64,000 nt of DNA from Cymbidium sinense (taxonomy: Eukaryota > Streptophyta > Magnoliopsida > Asparagales > Orchidaceae): assembly GCA_021442155.1 (NCBI GenBank), contig CM038222.1:60052266-60116265 (forward strand), given 5' to 3'. A model generated the notes under the pieces. The model was not told the origin of the DNA and did not search any database. It saw only the letters and a program-made list of their open reading frames with translations. The translations under genes and the position numbers were made by a program. Each line of letters begins with the position of its first letter. Position 1 is the first letter of the stretch. Shown one piece after another: positions 12,781-25,496 of the stretch.

Positions 12781-13620
12781 TATTATATCTTATTAGGCGA
12801 CTCCCTTGGCATTGGCTCAAACCAACAACAAAGGAGAATTCTCTCTATTATGAAAAGCGCGCTTTAATCTTTGCATCCCAAAAGCTACGACACTATATGC
12901 TTTCTCATAAGGTAAACTTGATCTCCGTCAATCCACTATATCTCATGACATGGACCTTATGATGGTTGGCATATTGGTCCATGATTTTGTCTCGGTTTGA
13001 CATAACATTCATTTCTCGTCGTAAAGGACAAGCACTTGCGGATTTCTTAGGCATCCACTCGACTCTCCGACGATGATCTCCGATGAACAAATCATGAACT
13101 TAGTACTAGTTTCGCTGGGAGATGTACTTTGATGGTGCCTTCTCAAAGAGGAGAAGAACCATAATTTACTATCCTGTGGAAGGCGGGTAGGAATAGTTCT
13201 CCTAACTCCTGACCGCATGTGATGAGATTCTCATATCATCTCCAATCCATGCACCAACAATGAAGTCAATATGAGGCTCGATGTTGCCCTGAGTTAGTCA
13301 TTACATGCATCCAGTATCAACATCTTTGGGATTCTCGCTAGTCATCAACCAAATTGTCTCTTACAAAGTTCTAAAGCCTAAGCTCCATCATTACCACAAG
13401 TATACCATGGAATTTTTAGCCCAAATCCCAGAGGTTACCATCTACAAGATTCCTCGAGGAGAGAATGCAGTAGCAGACGCATTAGCCAAGCTTGCCAAAG
13501 AGTTGGCATGTCTAGAAGATGAGTCCATTCCAATAAGGGTCCAAAATAGACAAGTCTTATCCCTTATTGATGTTGAACTCATCGAAAGATTCTCTCTTGA
13601 AGGGGAGGCCATTGCCAAAA
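12780..13620 (+). pseudogene. pol: RNase H region of element C (two RNase H-like segments)
   Basis: 12825-12950 reads ENSLYYEKRALIFASQKLRHYMLSHKV-like sequence, the RNase H domain that follows RT in Ty3/gypsy. About 12990-13050 gives ILSRFDITF and GQALADFL, the usual end of that segment. A second block begins with WEMYFDGAFS at about 13115 and ends with YKIPRGENAVADALAKLAKEL at about 13440-13510, a second RNase H-like fold. Dual RNase H is established for Tat-lineage plant elements, so this supports that placement. Stops break the middle of both segments. Confidence 0.75.
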
Positions 13621-13624
13621 GGAT

Positions 13625-14850
13625 GAGGATTGGAGGCAACCATTCATAGATTATTTAAATGTAGGCAAACTTTCTCAAGAGAAATCACTAGCACACCAAG
13701 TGAAGCAGAGAGCCCTTTCCTATACTCTTGTAGTGGAACCTTATACCGGCAATCCTTCGATCATATGTGGTTACGTTGTCTGGACAAACACGAAGCCCAT
13801 AGGATCATGACCGAGGTACACTCAAGTTTATGCGGAGCACACCAATCCGCCAAGATGAAAGCCAAGATCAAGAGACTAGGATACTACTGGCCTTCGATGA
13901 TCATGACCGCATGGACGTAGCTAGAGATGCCACCAAATGCATGTACATGTGTGGTCCTACATCAACCACCCAACATTCTACATCCTACATTGGCCTCATG
14001 GCCATTTGAGTGTTGGGGTACTGACATTGTCCGATCGATCCTCCTTCTTCCAAAGGTCATCGATTCATTCTAGCTGCTACTGACTACTTTTCCAAGTGGG
14101 CGGAGGCAATCCCACTTAGAGAGGTCACAACTCAACATGTGCTCCAGTTTTTCAGGAACCATATCGTATATAGGTTCGGGTGCCTCGATGAATTATATCC
14201 GATAATGGTACTGCATTCAAGAGCACTAAAATCAATAGATTTGGTCAGAGACACAACATAGATTTGATATATTCCATCTACTACCCAAGGGAAAATGGGT
14301 TACCATAAGCCTTCAATAAAACTCTCATTTAAATACTGAAGAAGGCACTAGATGACAACAAGCGACTATGACATGAACAATTGGTTGAAGCCTTATGGGC
14401 TTACCGTTCCACATATAGAACTCTAACTCAATCTACCCCATTTTCCTTAGTGTATGGGTCTGAAGCCATTCTATCATTAAAAGTCCAACTCCCATTACTA
14501 AGGATAACCTTGGGTATTAAAATCACAATAGAGAAGAATGCCAAGTTGCGGCTGGAAGAGCTTGATGGTTTGGAGGAGAGACACTTACGGGCATGCCAAA
14601 ACCTAGAGTTATATAAAACCAAGATGATTCAAGCTCATAACAAGTTGGTGTCGTAGAGCTTTTCAAGTAGGCGAGCTTATTTTAGTTCTAAGGAGGCCAA
14701 TTGTTGCTGTCGAAAGATAGAGGCAAGTTTGAACCCACTTGGGACCCTTATGCCATAGAGAAGGCCTACCAAGGAGGGTCTTACCAACTCATAAATTATA
14801 GAGTGATGCTTCCAATTAATGGGCTCTACTTAAAGAAATACTATCCATAA
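13625..14850 (+). pseudogene. int: Ty3/gypsy integrase remnant of element C
   Basis: Integrase inserts the DNA copy. The HHCC zinc region spans about 13785-13960 (HEAHRIMTEVHSSLCGAHQ, then CTC). The core starts at WPFECWGTDIV (about 14000-14030, first catalytic Asp) and DYFSKWAEAIPL follows. ISDNGTAFKST at about 14195-14230 holds the second Asp. The third acid should be the Glu in NGLVEAFNKT, but the codon at 14306-14308 is TAA, so the catalytic Glu is replaced by a stop. VEALWAYRSTYRT (14381 on) and LINYRVMLPINGLYLKKYYP at the end give the C-terminus. No chromodomain follows. Confidence 0.88.
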
Positions 14851-14959
14851 ATTTTGTTTGAAAATAATTATCAATAAAATTTCTTTTCATCTCAAATTTC
14901 ATTTCTTCTATGTTAGAAATATCTTTTGCTTGTGAATCCACCACGACATATTTAGGGTA

Positions 14960-15195
14960 GGTATAAGAGAACCCAAGAGGCATCCTATCCCTTCACAAAT
15001 CAAACACAAACTACAAAATGATCCTCAGTTCAGATAAAGAGAACCCAAGAGGCATCTATTTGACAAGTACAATTAGGTGTAAGAGAACCCAGCAACATCC
15101 TTCCTTGGTAGAGTCAATTGCCCCTGCACCATTTCATCCATTCTTGATGTGTTTAGTAGGTGTAAAGAACCCACATCCTATTCCCTCTTCACAAC
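14960..15195 (+). repeat. Short imperfect repeats AGAGAACCCAAGAGGCATC
   Basis: The phrase recurs near 14967, 15041, 15080 and, more diverged, 15160, directly after the integrase stop. This is the start of the element's long 3' non-coding region. Confidence 0.6.
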
Positions 15196-15219
15196 ACAAA
15201 TAAATATATATTTTTTATC

Positions 15220-17480
15220 TCAGCTACTTTGATGTGGGAGCAAGCCCCTATGGCACTCACTCAGTGCTCTAGGTCGGGTCTACATGCTACCTCAATTGTA
15301 TGTCACCCCAATGATCTCTTATTGGAGGATGTGAGTCTTCACACTTTCTTCCTAACTTGATCATTGCAAACCAACAGCCTTGTTAGACGGGTAGATTTCA
15401 CGCCTGCCTAGTGAGCCCTCATGTTGACTTTGCTTAAGGAGATGTGAGTCCCCGTGCTTTCTTCTTGAACTAGCCATCATACACTAACTAGGTTAAGTAT
15501 ATTTGAGGTTTAGGGTAAGTTGCCTAGAGGCTCCTTTATTTCTGACTACTTTAAGCTCGGTCTAGTCCTTACAAAAGACTCTTCATTTAGTAGTCGCTCT
15601 AGGTCAGATGGCCATCGAGAAGATGACTATCCCGATGATCGCCGCTTTAGAGATGTAAGCCTACACGCCTTCTTTCTAGACGATTGTCGCAAACGATGCA
15701 CCTTAGGTTGGTTGATGTCTATGCGACTCACTTGGATACACCACTCTTGGCGATGTGAGTCCCCATGCTTTCTCCTTGAGTACACCAATACCTATTTGAT
15801 ATATGACTAGCCACGTCATCTTCTCTAGGGTGTTGGATTAAGCCTTTAGCGGCCCCATCCCCTGCGGGCACTCTATTTGGATCACGTCCTTAGCGACTGC
15901 ATTTAGACACTACCCTAGTTATTTTTGGATTGGACAGTCCCCCTTTCCTAGTAACCACCCCTATGGTTGGAGAATTTGTTCATCAAATGCTCGATTCTCT
16001 TGGTTCAAGAATCAGATAGGTCTACCGATATAAGCTCCTTCTTTGATCCCTCAAACCAACAGGTCCACGTTAAAATAAACTAAACAAATAAAAAATTAAT
16101 TTGCTTGTGGATTAGAATTCAAGCCCCTAGTGGCCCTTTCCCAGCATCCCATCTTACACAAAACTCCTATAGAATTGCACTACTTTGAGTTGAGATAATC
16201 CTGAAGACTCTCTCGAAGCCCTTAGGTCTGGTTCAACTTGTTGTTCCACCAATGAGTTACCCTGACGGTCATCTTTTCTTTGAAAGATATAAGTCTATTA
16301 CGTATTCTTTCCAGCACGATCATTACAAACCTACTGGAAGCCCTAGGTCGGGCCTGATTTGTTGCACAAGAACCCGATCACCCTAGTGGTTCTTTGTTAA
16401 GGAAGATGTAAGTCCCCGCGCTTTCTTCCTAACTTGACCATTACAAACCAAAGGTACCCTTAGTTGGTTCCTACCTAATGGGTGACTATCCATTTGGATT
16501 TGTAAATCTAAGATAAGTCTAGGCTAATATTAGCTCCTTCTTAGTAGATCCATCGCATAATGTCCATCTAAAATTAAATTAATTCTGACTATTCTTGAGT
16601 CGATATGAGTCCAAAGTGGCATTCGCTCAAATAGTCCTAGGTCGATTGATTACATCAGATCACCCCAATCATCCTACTTTGGAAGATGTGCTATGCTTTC
16701 TTCCTAGTACCATCATTGCACACCAAAAGGAAACCCTTAGGCTGGATAGTTCTACCTTGTGGCTGGTAGACTACCCCTTTGGACTGTAAATCAAGGCTCC
16801 TTCTAGTCCATCGCACGCCAATGGTCCATAATATAACACCAATTAAATTAAATCAAATCAAATTAATCATCAGACTACTCTTGAGTTGAGGTAAGACCCC
16901 CGGGCACTCACTCAAGTCGCCTAGGTCGATTGATTTGTTGCACCATCACATATCACCCCAAAGATTATCCCTACTTTGGAAGATGTAAGTCCTATGCTTT
17001 CTTCCTAGATAGTCGTTGCACACCAAAGGCAAACCTTAGGCGATAGTCCTACCTTGTGGTGGTAGACTACCCTTTGGATTTGTAAATAGATAGTCAAGGC
17101 GACATAGCCCCTTCTCGGTGGGTCCATCGCACAGGTCCACAACATAAAATACAAATTAAATTAAATCAATTCAATCAAATCAATATAAATCAAATTAGAC
17201 TACTCTTGAGTTGAGGTAACACCCCAGACACTCTCACTTAGTAGTCAGTAGGGTTGATTTGTTGCACCAGATCACCCCAATAGCTGGGAAGATGTAAGGC
17301 TATTATGCCTTCTTCCTAGTACAGCTGTCGCACACCGAAAGGCAACCCCTTATGTCGGATAGTCTTACCTTATGACTATCCCTTTAGACTTATAAATCTA
17401 AGACAGGCCAAAGCTCTCGTGGTTCCTTCTTAGTGTGGTCCATCGTACACCGACAGGGTCCATAATAAAATAAATTCAAA
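15220..17480 (+). repeat. Tandem array of about 300-bp units in 3' region of element C
   Basis: A unit recurs at about 15225, 15530, 16185, 16591, 16881 and 17209, with the last three well aligned at spacings of 290 and 328 bp. Each contains CTCTTGAGTTGAGGTAA-like text, TCACCCCAATGATC, GAAGATGTAAGTC, CTTTCTTCCTAG and GCACACCAAAGGCAACCCTTAGG. Reading frames are not preserved between units. Long tandemly repeated 3' regions between integrase and LTR are common in large plant Ty3/gypsy elements. Confidence 0.75.
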
Positions 17481-19470
17481 ATCAATCTCCTCAGTGGAGT
17501 CAAATTAAACATATCAAACAAACCAAATTTCTCCCCAGAGAGGCACAAATCAAATTAGCATCCATAGTGGAGCTTATATCTAAATCAAACAAATTCAATC
17601 GAGTGTACATCCCCAGTTAATATGCCCTCAATCCAGAACCCTTCTCCCCAGTGGAGCCATAACAAATTAAACCAACCTCCCTAGTGGAGTCTAATCAAAC
17701 AAGTCAAAGAAATCCAATTAAATTTTTATCTCAAAATAGCTTGAACTACCCAAGTCAAGGTTCATGTACTCAATCCCAATGATACACACCAAACTAATCA
17801 TACTCAATCAAACTCATATCCCTGTGATAACTTGAACTGCTTCCCAAGTGGAAGGTTCATGTACTCATCCCCGATTCTTCTTGCTCTTATGCCCTTAGCA
17901 TAAAGAGAGTCATCCACTAAGATCATGATTCTATCTACCTTTCGGGTATAGGTATAGATCACTTTCATTATTTGTTGCAATCTTCTGGATGTTGTTGATC
18001 ATTTTAGTCAACGCTAATACGCGCGCCTTATTACCACACCACACCTATGGGGTCCTTTGTTGACCTCACTTTTGGAGTGAGCTTCAACCCCACCTCTCTT
18101 AGACTTAGGAATCTTCTAGACACTAAGATTTTCTTAGTCATAAGACACATCTAGTGATTAGGTGAACACTTAACCTAAGTCTAGAGACTTAGAAGTGTTA
18201 ATCATAAGATTAGGCTTAGTCTGGAAAGTTACCCATCCTATACCTAAACCCAATCTAGATACACTTTCTCAAATCAAACCTAGATTCAATTCTCAAACCA
18301 AATCTCAAATTTCAAATATAATTTCAAATTTGACTTGAAATGATTGAAACCCAAAATCAAATTCAAATCCTAAAACTCTTCCTAACCCATAAGAACCACA
18401 TTCATAAGCTTAGCCAAAACTCCCCCTTATATCAAATCAAACTCAATTGATCTCTTTATAAATCAATTATTCCTTCATTTATATTCACAAATATAAATGA
18501 AATCCAAATTCAAATGACCAAAACTATATCAAAAAAATCAAATCCAAACTCAATCTAAACCCTTTAAGCCAATTCTTTTGACTTAGCCAAATTCTATCAG
18601 ATCAAGTCAATGAATTTTCTCTGAATCAATCATTCATTAAATTATATCCCAAATATAAATGAAACCTACAATCATCAAATCAAATCAAAACCAACCCAAG
18701 TCAAACCCAACTTAGCTTTTGACTTGAAAATTTCAAATGAGCTAAAATCCTTAGACCAAATTGATTGCCTGAATTTATATTTCAATGGGGCTCATATATA
18801 AGTTCAACTAAACTCAATCAAACCAAAACCAAACCAATTGACCCACTTAGGTCCACTTGACCCAAAGTGACCTAAAGGACCTTTGAGCCAACTTCAATCC
18901 AACCCAAATTGGATTGAACCAAGCTCACCAAAACCTTCCACCATGATTGTTGATCACCCTAGGATGATCAATTGAATCAATCAAACTAAGCCAATTATTT
19001 GATCCAAATTGACCCAAATTGGCCTAAAGGACCAAATCGGTCAAATCATGATCCCAAATTGATTGCAACCAATCAAGTTCATTCCAAATTGATTATTGAA
19101 CTTGACCAAAGATAATTAAACCCAATTTGATCAATTGAGCCCAATTGGTCAACTTGACCCAACCTAGCCTAAATTGGTTTTAAATCCAAATTAATTCAAA
19201 CCAAAGACACATTCATCTTCAATAGCTAATTGAACATGAATCCTAGTCAAATGGGTCAATTTGACCCAATATGACCCATATGACCCAAATTGGGCCAAGA
19301 AAACCAAGCCAACCCATTTGATCAAACCGACCCAAACCCATTTTGGGATCACCCAAAACAACCCAACCCATTTAAATCCCTCATGGATCCTCCCCACAAA
19401 GGATTCCACCCAACCTCATTTAATTCCCCATCACATGCACTTAACTCCTCAATATTTGCATTGAATAAAT
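17480..19470. other. Non-coding 3' region or U3 of element C, no gene seen
   Basis: At 17480-17900, phrases such as CTCCCCAGTGGAG and AACTTGAACTGC repeat. 18200-18800 is AT-rich. 18835-19430 is full of the degenerate word GACCCAAATTG and its complement. The true start of the 3' LTR probably lies in this interval or just after it, but there is no second copy in the window to compare with, so the boundary is open. Short frames at 19191-19472 follow the heptad-like repeat and are not credible genes. Confidence 0.5.
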
Positions 19471-19475
19471 GATCA

Positions 19476-19484
19476 TATATAAAG
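19476..19484 (+). promoter_or_regulatory. Candidate TATA box upstream of the C 3' LTR
   Basis: TATATAAAG followed by a purine-rich start region. It is one of two TATA-like boxes ahead of the LTR segment shared with the 5' copy. Which of the two is used cannot be told. Confidence 0.4.
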
Positions 19485-19598
19485 AGAGGACTTTGGAGCA
19501 AAATCCAAAGTCTCAATCAATCCATCATCCATCCCAACCACCCAAGCAAGATGACAATCAATTTGGAGCCAAAATTAAAAAATAATAGATTTTGCCAT

Positions 19599-19607
19599 TA
19601 TAAAAGG
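19599..19607 (+). promoter_or_regulatory. Candidate TATA box of element C LTR promoter
   Basis: TATAAAAGG followed directly by AGGGGGAAAG. Spacing to the shared LTR segment and the later GT donor at 19836 would suit an LTR promoter with transcription starting about 25-35 bp downstream. The purine run could alternatively be a polypurine tract, but no TG LTR start follows it. Confidence 0.45.
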
Positions 19608-19835
19608 AGGGGGAAAGCTTTATCTCTTGCTCCCACCACCATTCAGCCCCAAAAGCTAAAGCAAAAAAGGAACCCATCCCCACCTCTTTGAGCCATTTTG
19701 AGCTCAAAATACAAATAGTTGCTTTTGTGATGTAAACATCGGAGAAGATGACATTCAAGAGGCAAGGGTCAAAAGATCATTCCAAAGTTTCTTCACTTGA
19801 GTTCACTCGATCTTCACCGCCAAAACCATCCTGAG

Positions 19836-22800
19836 GTAAATTTCGCCAAACCATACTCTTAGATTTCACATTTTGTGTTAATTTTCTTGCAATTTTAGAA
19901 TTTAGATAATCACACATTTTACTTTAAATCATCCCAATTAGAAAATAAATTTTTTTAATCGATGAAAATCCATTTGGACAAGTTTTCACTTAGCCCTCAT
20001 TTTTCCCTAAAAAACTGAAAACACTGCTCATCATCTTGATATGTCCCGATCCTGGTTCATGGATCGGAGATCAGTGTGGATCGCATGATCCGGACCGGAT
20101 CACGACCGATGGATCGTCCGATCGCATCACGCGACGGACGGCTTCAAATCGCATCGATCTGACCGCTCGATCACGATCTCTGAATCATCCGACCATCGAT
20201 GTCGAGTGAGTCGCGTCATCTTCCCAACGGTGACATTACCATCGTATTTTCTTTTTAAAAAAATTAATTTAAATCAAAACTTCAAAATTCATAAAAATAA
20301 AATACTTAACCAAAATTGTGAAAAGGCTCGTTGGATTCATCTTCAGAGGAATCCAACAAACTCAAAATCCATCTAAGTATTTTGAGCTTAATTTAAGTTT
20401 TAGTAAAAAATTAAATTTTTAATTAAACCAAAAATTTAATCGATTAAGTTGAAATTTTAGGATTGAAACTAAAGTTAAAAGACAACTACTATAAAAATAT
20501 CAAGTAAAAATGACTTTTGGATTGAGAGAAATTAAATTTTGAAGTTTAGATTGTCCATTTTAATAAAATAAATCAAATAAAAATTCAGAAATTTCCAAAA
20601 AAATCTTCAAAATGAGTTAAATCACTTCAATTGACATCTAGGACTAAAAAATAATATAATTCTGAATCTAATGAACCCCAAATAAACACTTAAGATTAGA
20701 GTTTAATCAATTAAAGTTAATTAAAACATAATCTAAAAAATAATTTAAATATCAAATCAAAAATGAAATAACACTTAAGCAATCATTAATCAAATCTCAA
20801 ATCAAAAAAATATCATCTTTAGAGGAAATTAAATTAAATATTTTTAAACCTACTTAAGCTAATAAAACTCAATTAAATGATTAAATCTTAAATCAAACTT
20901 AAAATTAAACAAATCTAAAATTTATGGGTCAAACTAGTATAACTAAACCTACACTAAGCATGAATCTTAATCATATGATACCCTTAATGAGTATAAATAA
21001 ACTAAAAACTAATTAATCATTAAATAAACTAAAAAAATCAAATTGATAAACATATCAATATTAATCAATTAAACCAAATAAAATTAAAGTAAACTTAATT
21101 AACATATGATTAAATCACATCCATTTGGAATAAGATAATTAATTAACCATTAAATATTTCAACCTAATAACTAAATCAAACATGTTAATGAAATCAAACA
21201 AACATAATGAATCAAATCAATAAAACTCTAATCATAAATAATCAAACTTAATTAAATAAATAATTAATTCACTTAAAAAATGATGGAAACAATAACCCTT
21301 AATCAAATCAAACTTAAAACACAACTAAATCAAATCACTCACATGTGGAAATTAAGTCATTAATCTATAATTAAACAAACCCTAATTAATAATAATTTAA
21401 AATTTTAATTACCCTTAATCAAACTTAATTAACATTTAATTAATGCAAACTTAATGAATTAATCCATCATCTTAATTAATCAAATTAATTTAAATAAGTT
21501 ACATTAAAGCTAACTCTAAAATTAAGCTTAAATCAAACCCCAATCAAAAATTAAATTAATCACACCCTTAAATAAACTAATTAAGTCAATCAAATTAATC
21601 ATATTAAACCTAAGCTTAACCAAACATAATCAAAATGCAATTAAATACTAAAACTAAATTAAACCTAAATCGTCATTAATTACATCATTAAGAATTAAAT
21701 AAATCTTTATTTAATTTAATAATTAACTTAAATAACTCTTTAATTAAGCTAATTAACATTATGCTAATCCAATTAAATAAACACCTAATTAATGTAAACT
21801 TAACAAATTAATCCATCAACTTAATAAAACAAATTAATTTTATAAATCACATTAAAACTAATTCAAATCAAACACTTAATTAATCTACTAGTTAATTTAA
21901 TCACATATATTAAATAAACTAATTAAGTCAATTAAATTAATCATATTAAACTTAAGCTTAATCAAACATAAAATGCAATTAAATGCTAATCAAATCCTAA
22001 TTTAAACTTAAATCATTAACTCATTAATTACATCATTAACCTAAATAAATATGAAATCAAATTAAAAAATTAAACAAATCTTTATTTAATTTAATAATTA
22101 ATCACACCTCTTAAATAAAATAATTAAGTTAATTAAATTAATCACATTAAACTTAAGCTTAATCAAACATAAATGCAATTAAATACTAATCAAAACCTAA
22201 ATTAAACTTAAATTATTAAGTCATTAATTACATCATTAGTCTAAACAAATATGAAATCAAATTAAAAATTAAACAAACCTTTATAATTAACATAAATACA
22301 CTTCTTAATTAAACTAATCACATTGAACCTAAGCAAACCCATAGACCAATAAAGCTAATCAAATCAAATTAAATTAAAATTAAATTAAGAAAGACTCATC
22401 AATTTAATATGTAATCAAATCAAATCTCATTCAACCTACTTAAATAAGATAAACTAATCAACTATCCAATGTATGAAATCAAAATACAAACCAAACTTTG
22501 ATGAACATGACAAATGGATGTGATTAAAAAATTAATTACAAAGAATCAAACTCAATTAAAATCAAAATAAAATTTCAATTAATCTAATCAAACTATAAAT
22601 AAATGAACCAAAATCAAATAAGCATGAAATTAAGTCACATAACCATAATCAAAGAAAAGAATTAAATATTAATTCAAAAGGATATTGAATTATCAATATT
22701 TAACTAAAACAAAGACATCTAATCTAAAATTAATCAATCAAAAGAACATGAACTTAACCAAACTTAAACTTCATTAGATATTAAGGATATTGAATTATCA

Positions 22801-23701
22801 AGATTTAATTAAACCAAAAACATTTAATTTGAAATTAATCAATCAAAAGAATATGAACTTAAACAAACTTAAACTTCATCAAAGATCAAGGATATTGAAT
22901 TATCAAGATTTAATAATCTAAATTAACCAATCAAAAACACATGAATTTAAACAAACTTAAACTTCATTAGATATCAAGGATATTGAATTATCAAGATATA
23001 ATTAAACCAAAACATCAAAATCAAAATCAATCATTCAAATTCTTAAACAAACTCAAATTCTAAGCTCTAAATCAAATCAAATAAATTACACAAATTCAGC
23101 TAATTAAGATACTTGAAGGACCTTAGTTAGATTCTTTAGAATTAGGATGTAAGGTGAGTTCCATCTACAAATGGAATTCATTCTACTCTTCATTCTTGAA
23201 AACCTAAACATCATTTTAACCAAATAAAAGTGAAATAAAAATAAAAAAAATCATTAAATCATTTAAATTGAAATCACCCAAAGGTAAAATTTAAACAAAT
23301 TCAAACTCCAAATTAAAACTTAAAGAAGCCTAGAAAGTCTTGCCACAAGCCTTAAGCACATTAGAGAATACTAAGTCACCACTTCTAGTGCTAAATTAGG
23401 GTGTTGTATGTATGATGTTGTGTTTTATTTTGTGTAATATTTTAGACTGGATGTTAGGGTGTATGTTTCATAGACTGGATGTTAGGCCGTTATTAGCCTA
23501 ATCATATTTTTTGTAGGGGGTTGTGCTTAAGGGGCCACTGTAATAAAAATATAAATACTTTTGCTGTGCAGGTTGCTTAGCCCTAAGCATAACCCATGTT
23601 AGGACAGGTGGGCTTGGTTACCCATGTGTGGGTGCTAAGTCCAAATTATTCATATAACTGCTTGGGTTGTATGGTGTGTTTAGCTAACATTTATTTTGCA
23701 G
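19836..23701 (+). promoter_or_regulatory. Candidate leader intron inside the C LTR
   Basis: CTGAG followed by GTAAATTT at 19836 is a good plant splice donor about 200 bp after the TATA box. TTTATTTTGCAG ending at 23701 is a good acceptor, and both it and its T-rich tract are kept in the 5' copy (AG at 3810-3811). The span between is very AT-rich, as plant introns are. The pairing is inferred only. Confidence 0.3.
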
Positions 23702-24705
23702 GTGTAGCTAGATTTACTTCTATTTTTGATGAAATTTTGCAGGAATTAGATTAGTGTTATGGGGATTAGGATGAGTAGGGAGGCTTAGTCCCTGGGGTGC
23801 CTGTGATGCCTTTGGAGCAAATCAAATCAAAAGAAAGAGAATGAAGAAATGAAGATAAGAAGACCCCATAGCATGTATTATTTTTTTTGTAATCTGGTGT
23901 AAGGCAGAGCTCACTACCCATCTTTTTTCTCTTTCGGGTGTTGGAACCCAATCGACCGGCCTTTTATTCTTTTATGGTAGTCTATAAAATTGTTTGATGT
24001 TGTGTTTAGATTGCATTAACAATATGCTTTTCATCATTTCTTTATGATTAATGCTTGAATGTGTGCTGATAGGCTTAGGATAAAATTAAATTTTCTATCC
24101 CACTAACTCATAACTAAAATTTTAAAATAACTCATAACCTCACATAAAAGCCTAAAATTAAATCAAGATAATAAAATTTTTAGCAACCCCTTATGGATGG
24201 AATGAATGTATAATATCATGCATGTCATATTATTTCACTCTTGTTAAGAGGGGACTTCCATCTTTGCGAGAATGAAGGCTTAACCGTGAGACCTTTGGTG
24301 GAAGAACACCCCTTTCTCTTGATTTGGCCCATAATCAAATTCTCATGCATTTAGGCATACAAAATCCCATAGCCTGTGTCAAAATAAAAAAGTCCAAAAG
24401 AATCAAATAAATTTGATAAAATTTGCATTAGATTAAGTCATGGATTCATATCACTCATGCTCTAGTCTCTTAGGGAGTGAGTTTAAGGACTTAGTCTCTT
24501 TTCTAAATGAACAACAGCCTAGCCATCTTGCAAAGCATAAGACTTGCCTACATGGATTTAAAGTAAGAGGAGTTAGTCGCCACTCCAAGCTAATAAGTCC
24601 AATGGTGGTTTATTCTCTCTTGTGAGGTAAACCATATACCCATTTTCACCTTAGATTTAGGTGTGCCTTTGTTTTTTGTACCAAGGCTCCTTAGTTTAGG
24701 AATTG
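19860..24705 (+). repeat. 3' LTR of element C (shared portion)
   Basis: From about 19960 it aligns to position 1 of the window and stays alignable to about 24705, including the GATC-dense block (20045-20200), the AT-rich core, the ~100-bp repeats (22675-23040) and the distal unit containing GTGCTAAGTCCAAATTATTC. The 5' start is a conservative guess, because the matching copy is cut by the window edge. Confidence 0.75.
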
Positions 24706-25496
24706 AAGTTATTCCTCTACAAGCATAAACCTCACCTCTGGCATTTCCACAATCTTATATTGTAGAATTATAAGCCCAATCTAATAAAATGTCAACTCAA
24801 ATAATTAACTCTCTTCAATTTCAAAAAATATAAAGCCCAATTATAGGATAGATTGGAATGCTCACTAGGCTTCCTAGTATCATGAGTATTTCTTACTTTC
24901 TCCCTTTGGATTCCAAAAATAAGTCTTCTCCTTGATCTATCCCATTTGATTTTCTAAAATAGCCAATCCTTTGATAGTCTTAACCTTGAAATCTTTGGAG
25001 ACCTAATTGTCTACTTTAATCGAGTATTCTTAAGAATTCTCATTCCTTAGGATGTAATTAACTATGGGAGCTTGCCTCATAGAAACTTAATGAACCCGCT
25101 TAAAATAAACTCTACTTTACTTTTCCATGTAAAGTGGGGAAAGATCTCTAGTATATTGAAGACCCATCATGCCTTAGGAATCAAGTGATTAGTCCATTAT
25201 AGGGTGGCGATTTCTATTTTTTGAGATAGTACATCATTCCTTAATGTCATACCCAATCACTTCAATAATTACCCCCTAAGATCTATGTGGTGTCCCGCAT
25301 CCCAAAAATAAACACCACAATAGGATCTATAAAACTCTGTAGTAAGGAGACATAGTTTTCTCCCATATGCTCTTGTTCTCGCATTGGATGAGAAATTATA
25401 TAGCAGAAGTTCAAGAGCTAGGGTAAAAAAAATTTATTTTTGTCAGTCCTCAACTTCTTCAAAAAGGTCATTTATTTTGTTGATCAAGACCCGTAG

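Larger units (their letters stand above)
1..24705 (+). mobile_element. Giant Ty3/gypsy LTR retrotransposon 'element C' (5' end outside window)
   Basis: Two direct copies of a segment of at least 4.7 kb (1 to about 4800 and about 19960-24705) flank a degenerate gag-PR-RT-RH-INT region in the usual Ty3/gypsy order. The first copy starts mid-repeat, so the 5' LTR continues upstream of the window and a target duplication cannot be tested. No chromodomain is visible after integrase: the last residues read RFLKKYYP-like and then stop. This fits a non-chromovirus, probably Tat-type, lineage. Stops and frame breaks in every domain make it non-autonomous. The exact 3' LTR start lies somewhere between about 17.5 and 19.9 kb and was not resolved. 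The 3' LTR end is placed where copies 1 and 2 stop matching (about 4798 and 24705), with an uncertainty of tens of bases. Confidence 0.8.

Noticed and set aside
6500..15000. Possible endogenous pararetrovirus (caulimovirid) instead of a retrotransposon
   Set aside because: A recognisable integrase core follows RNase H, no movement-protein or coat motifs were seen, and direct repeats flank the region.
19191..19472. Short frames on both strands (up to 72 codons)
   Set aside because: Created by repeated GACCCAAATTG words; no family resemblance.
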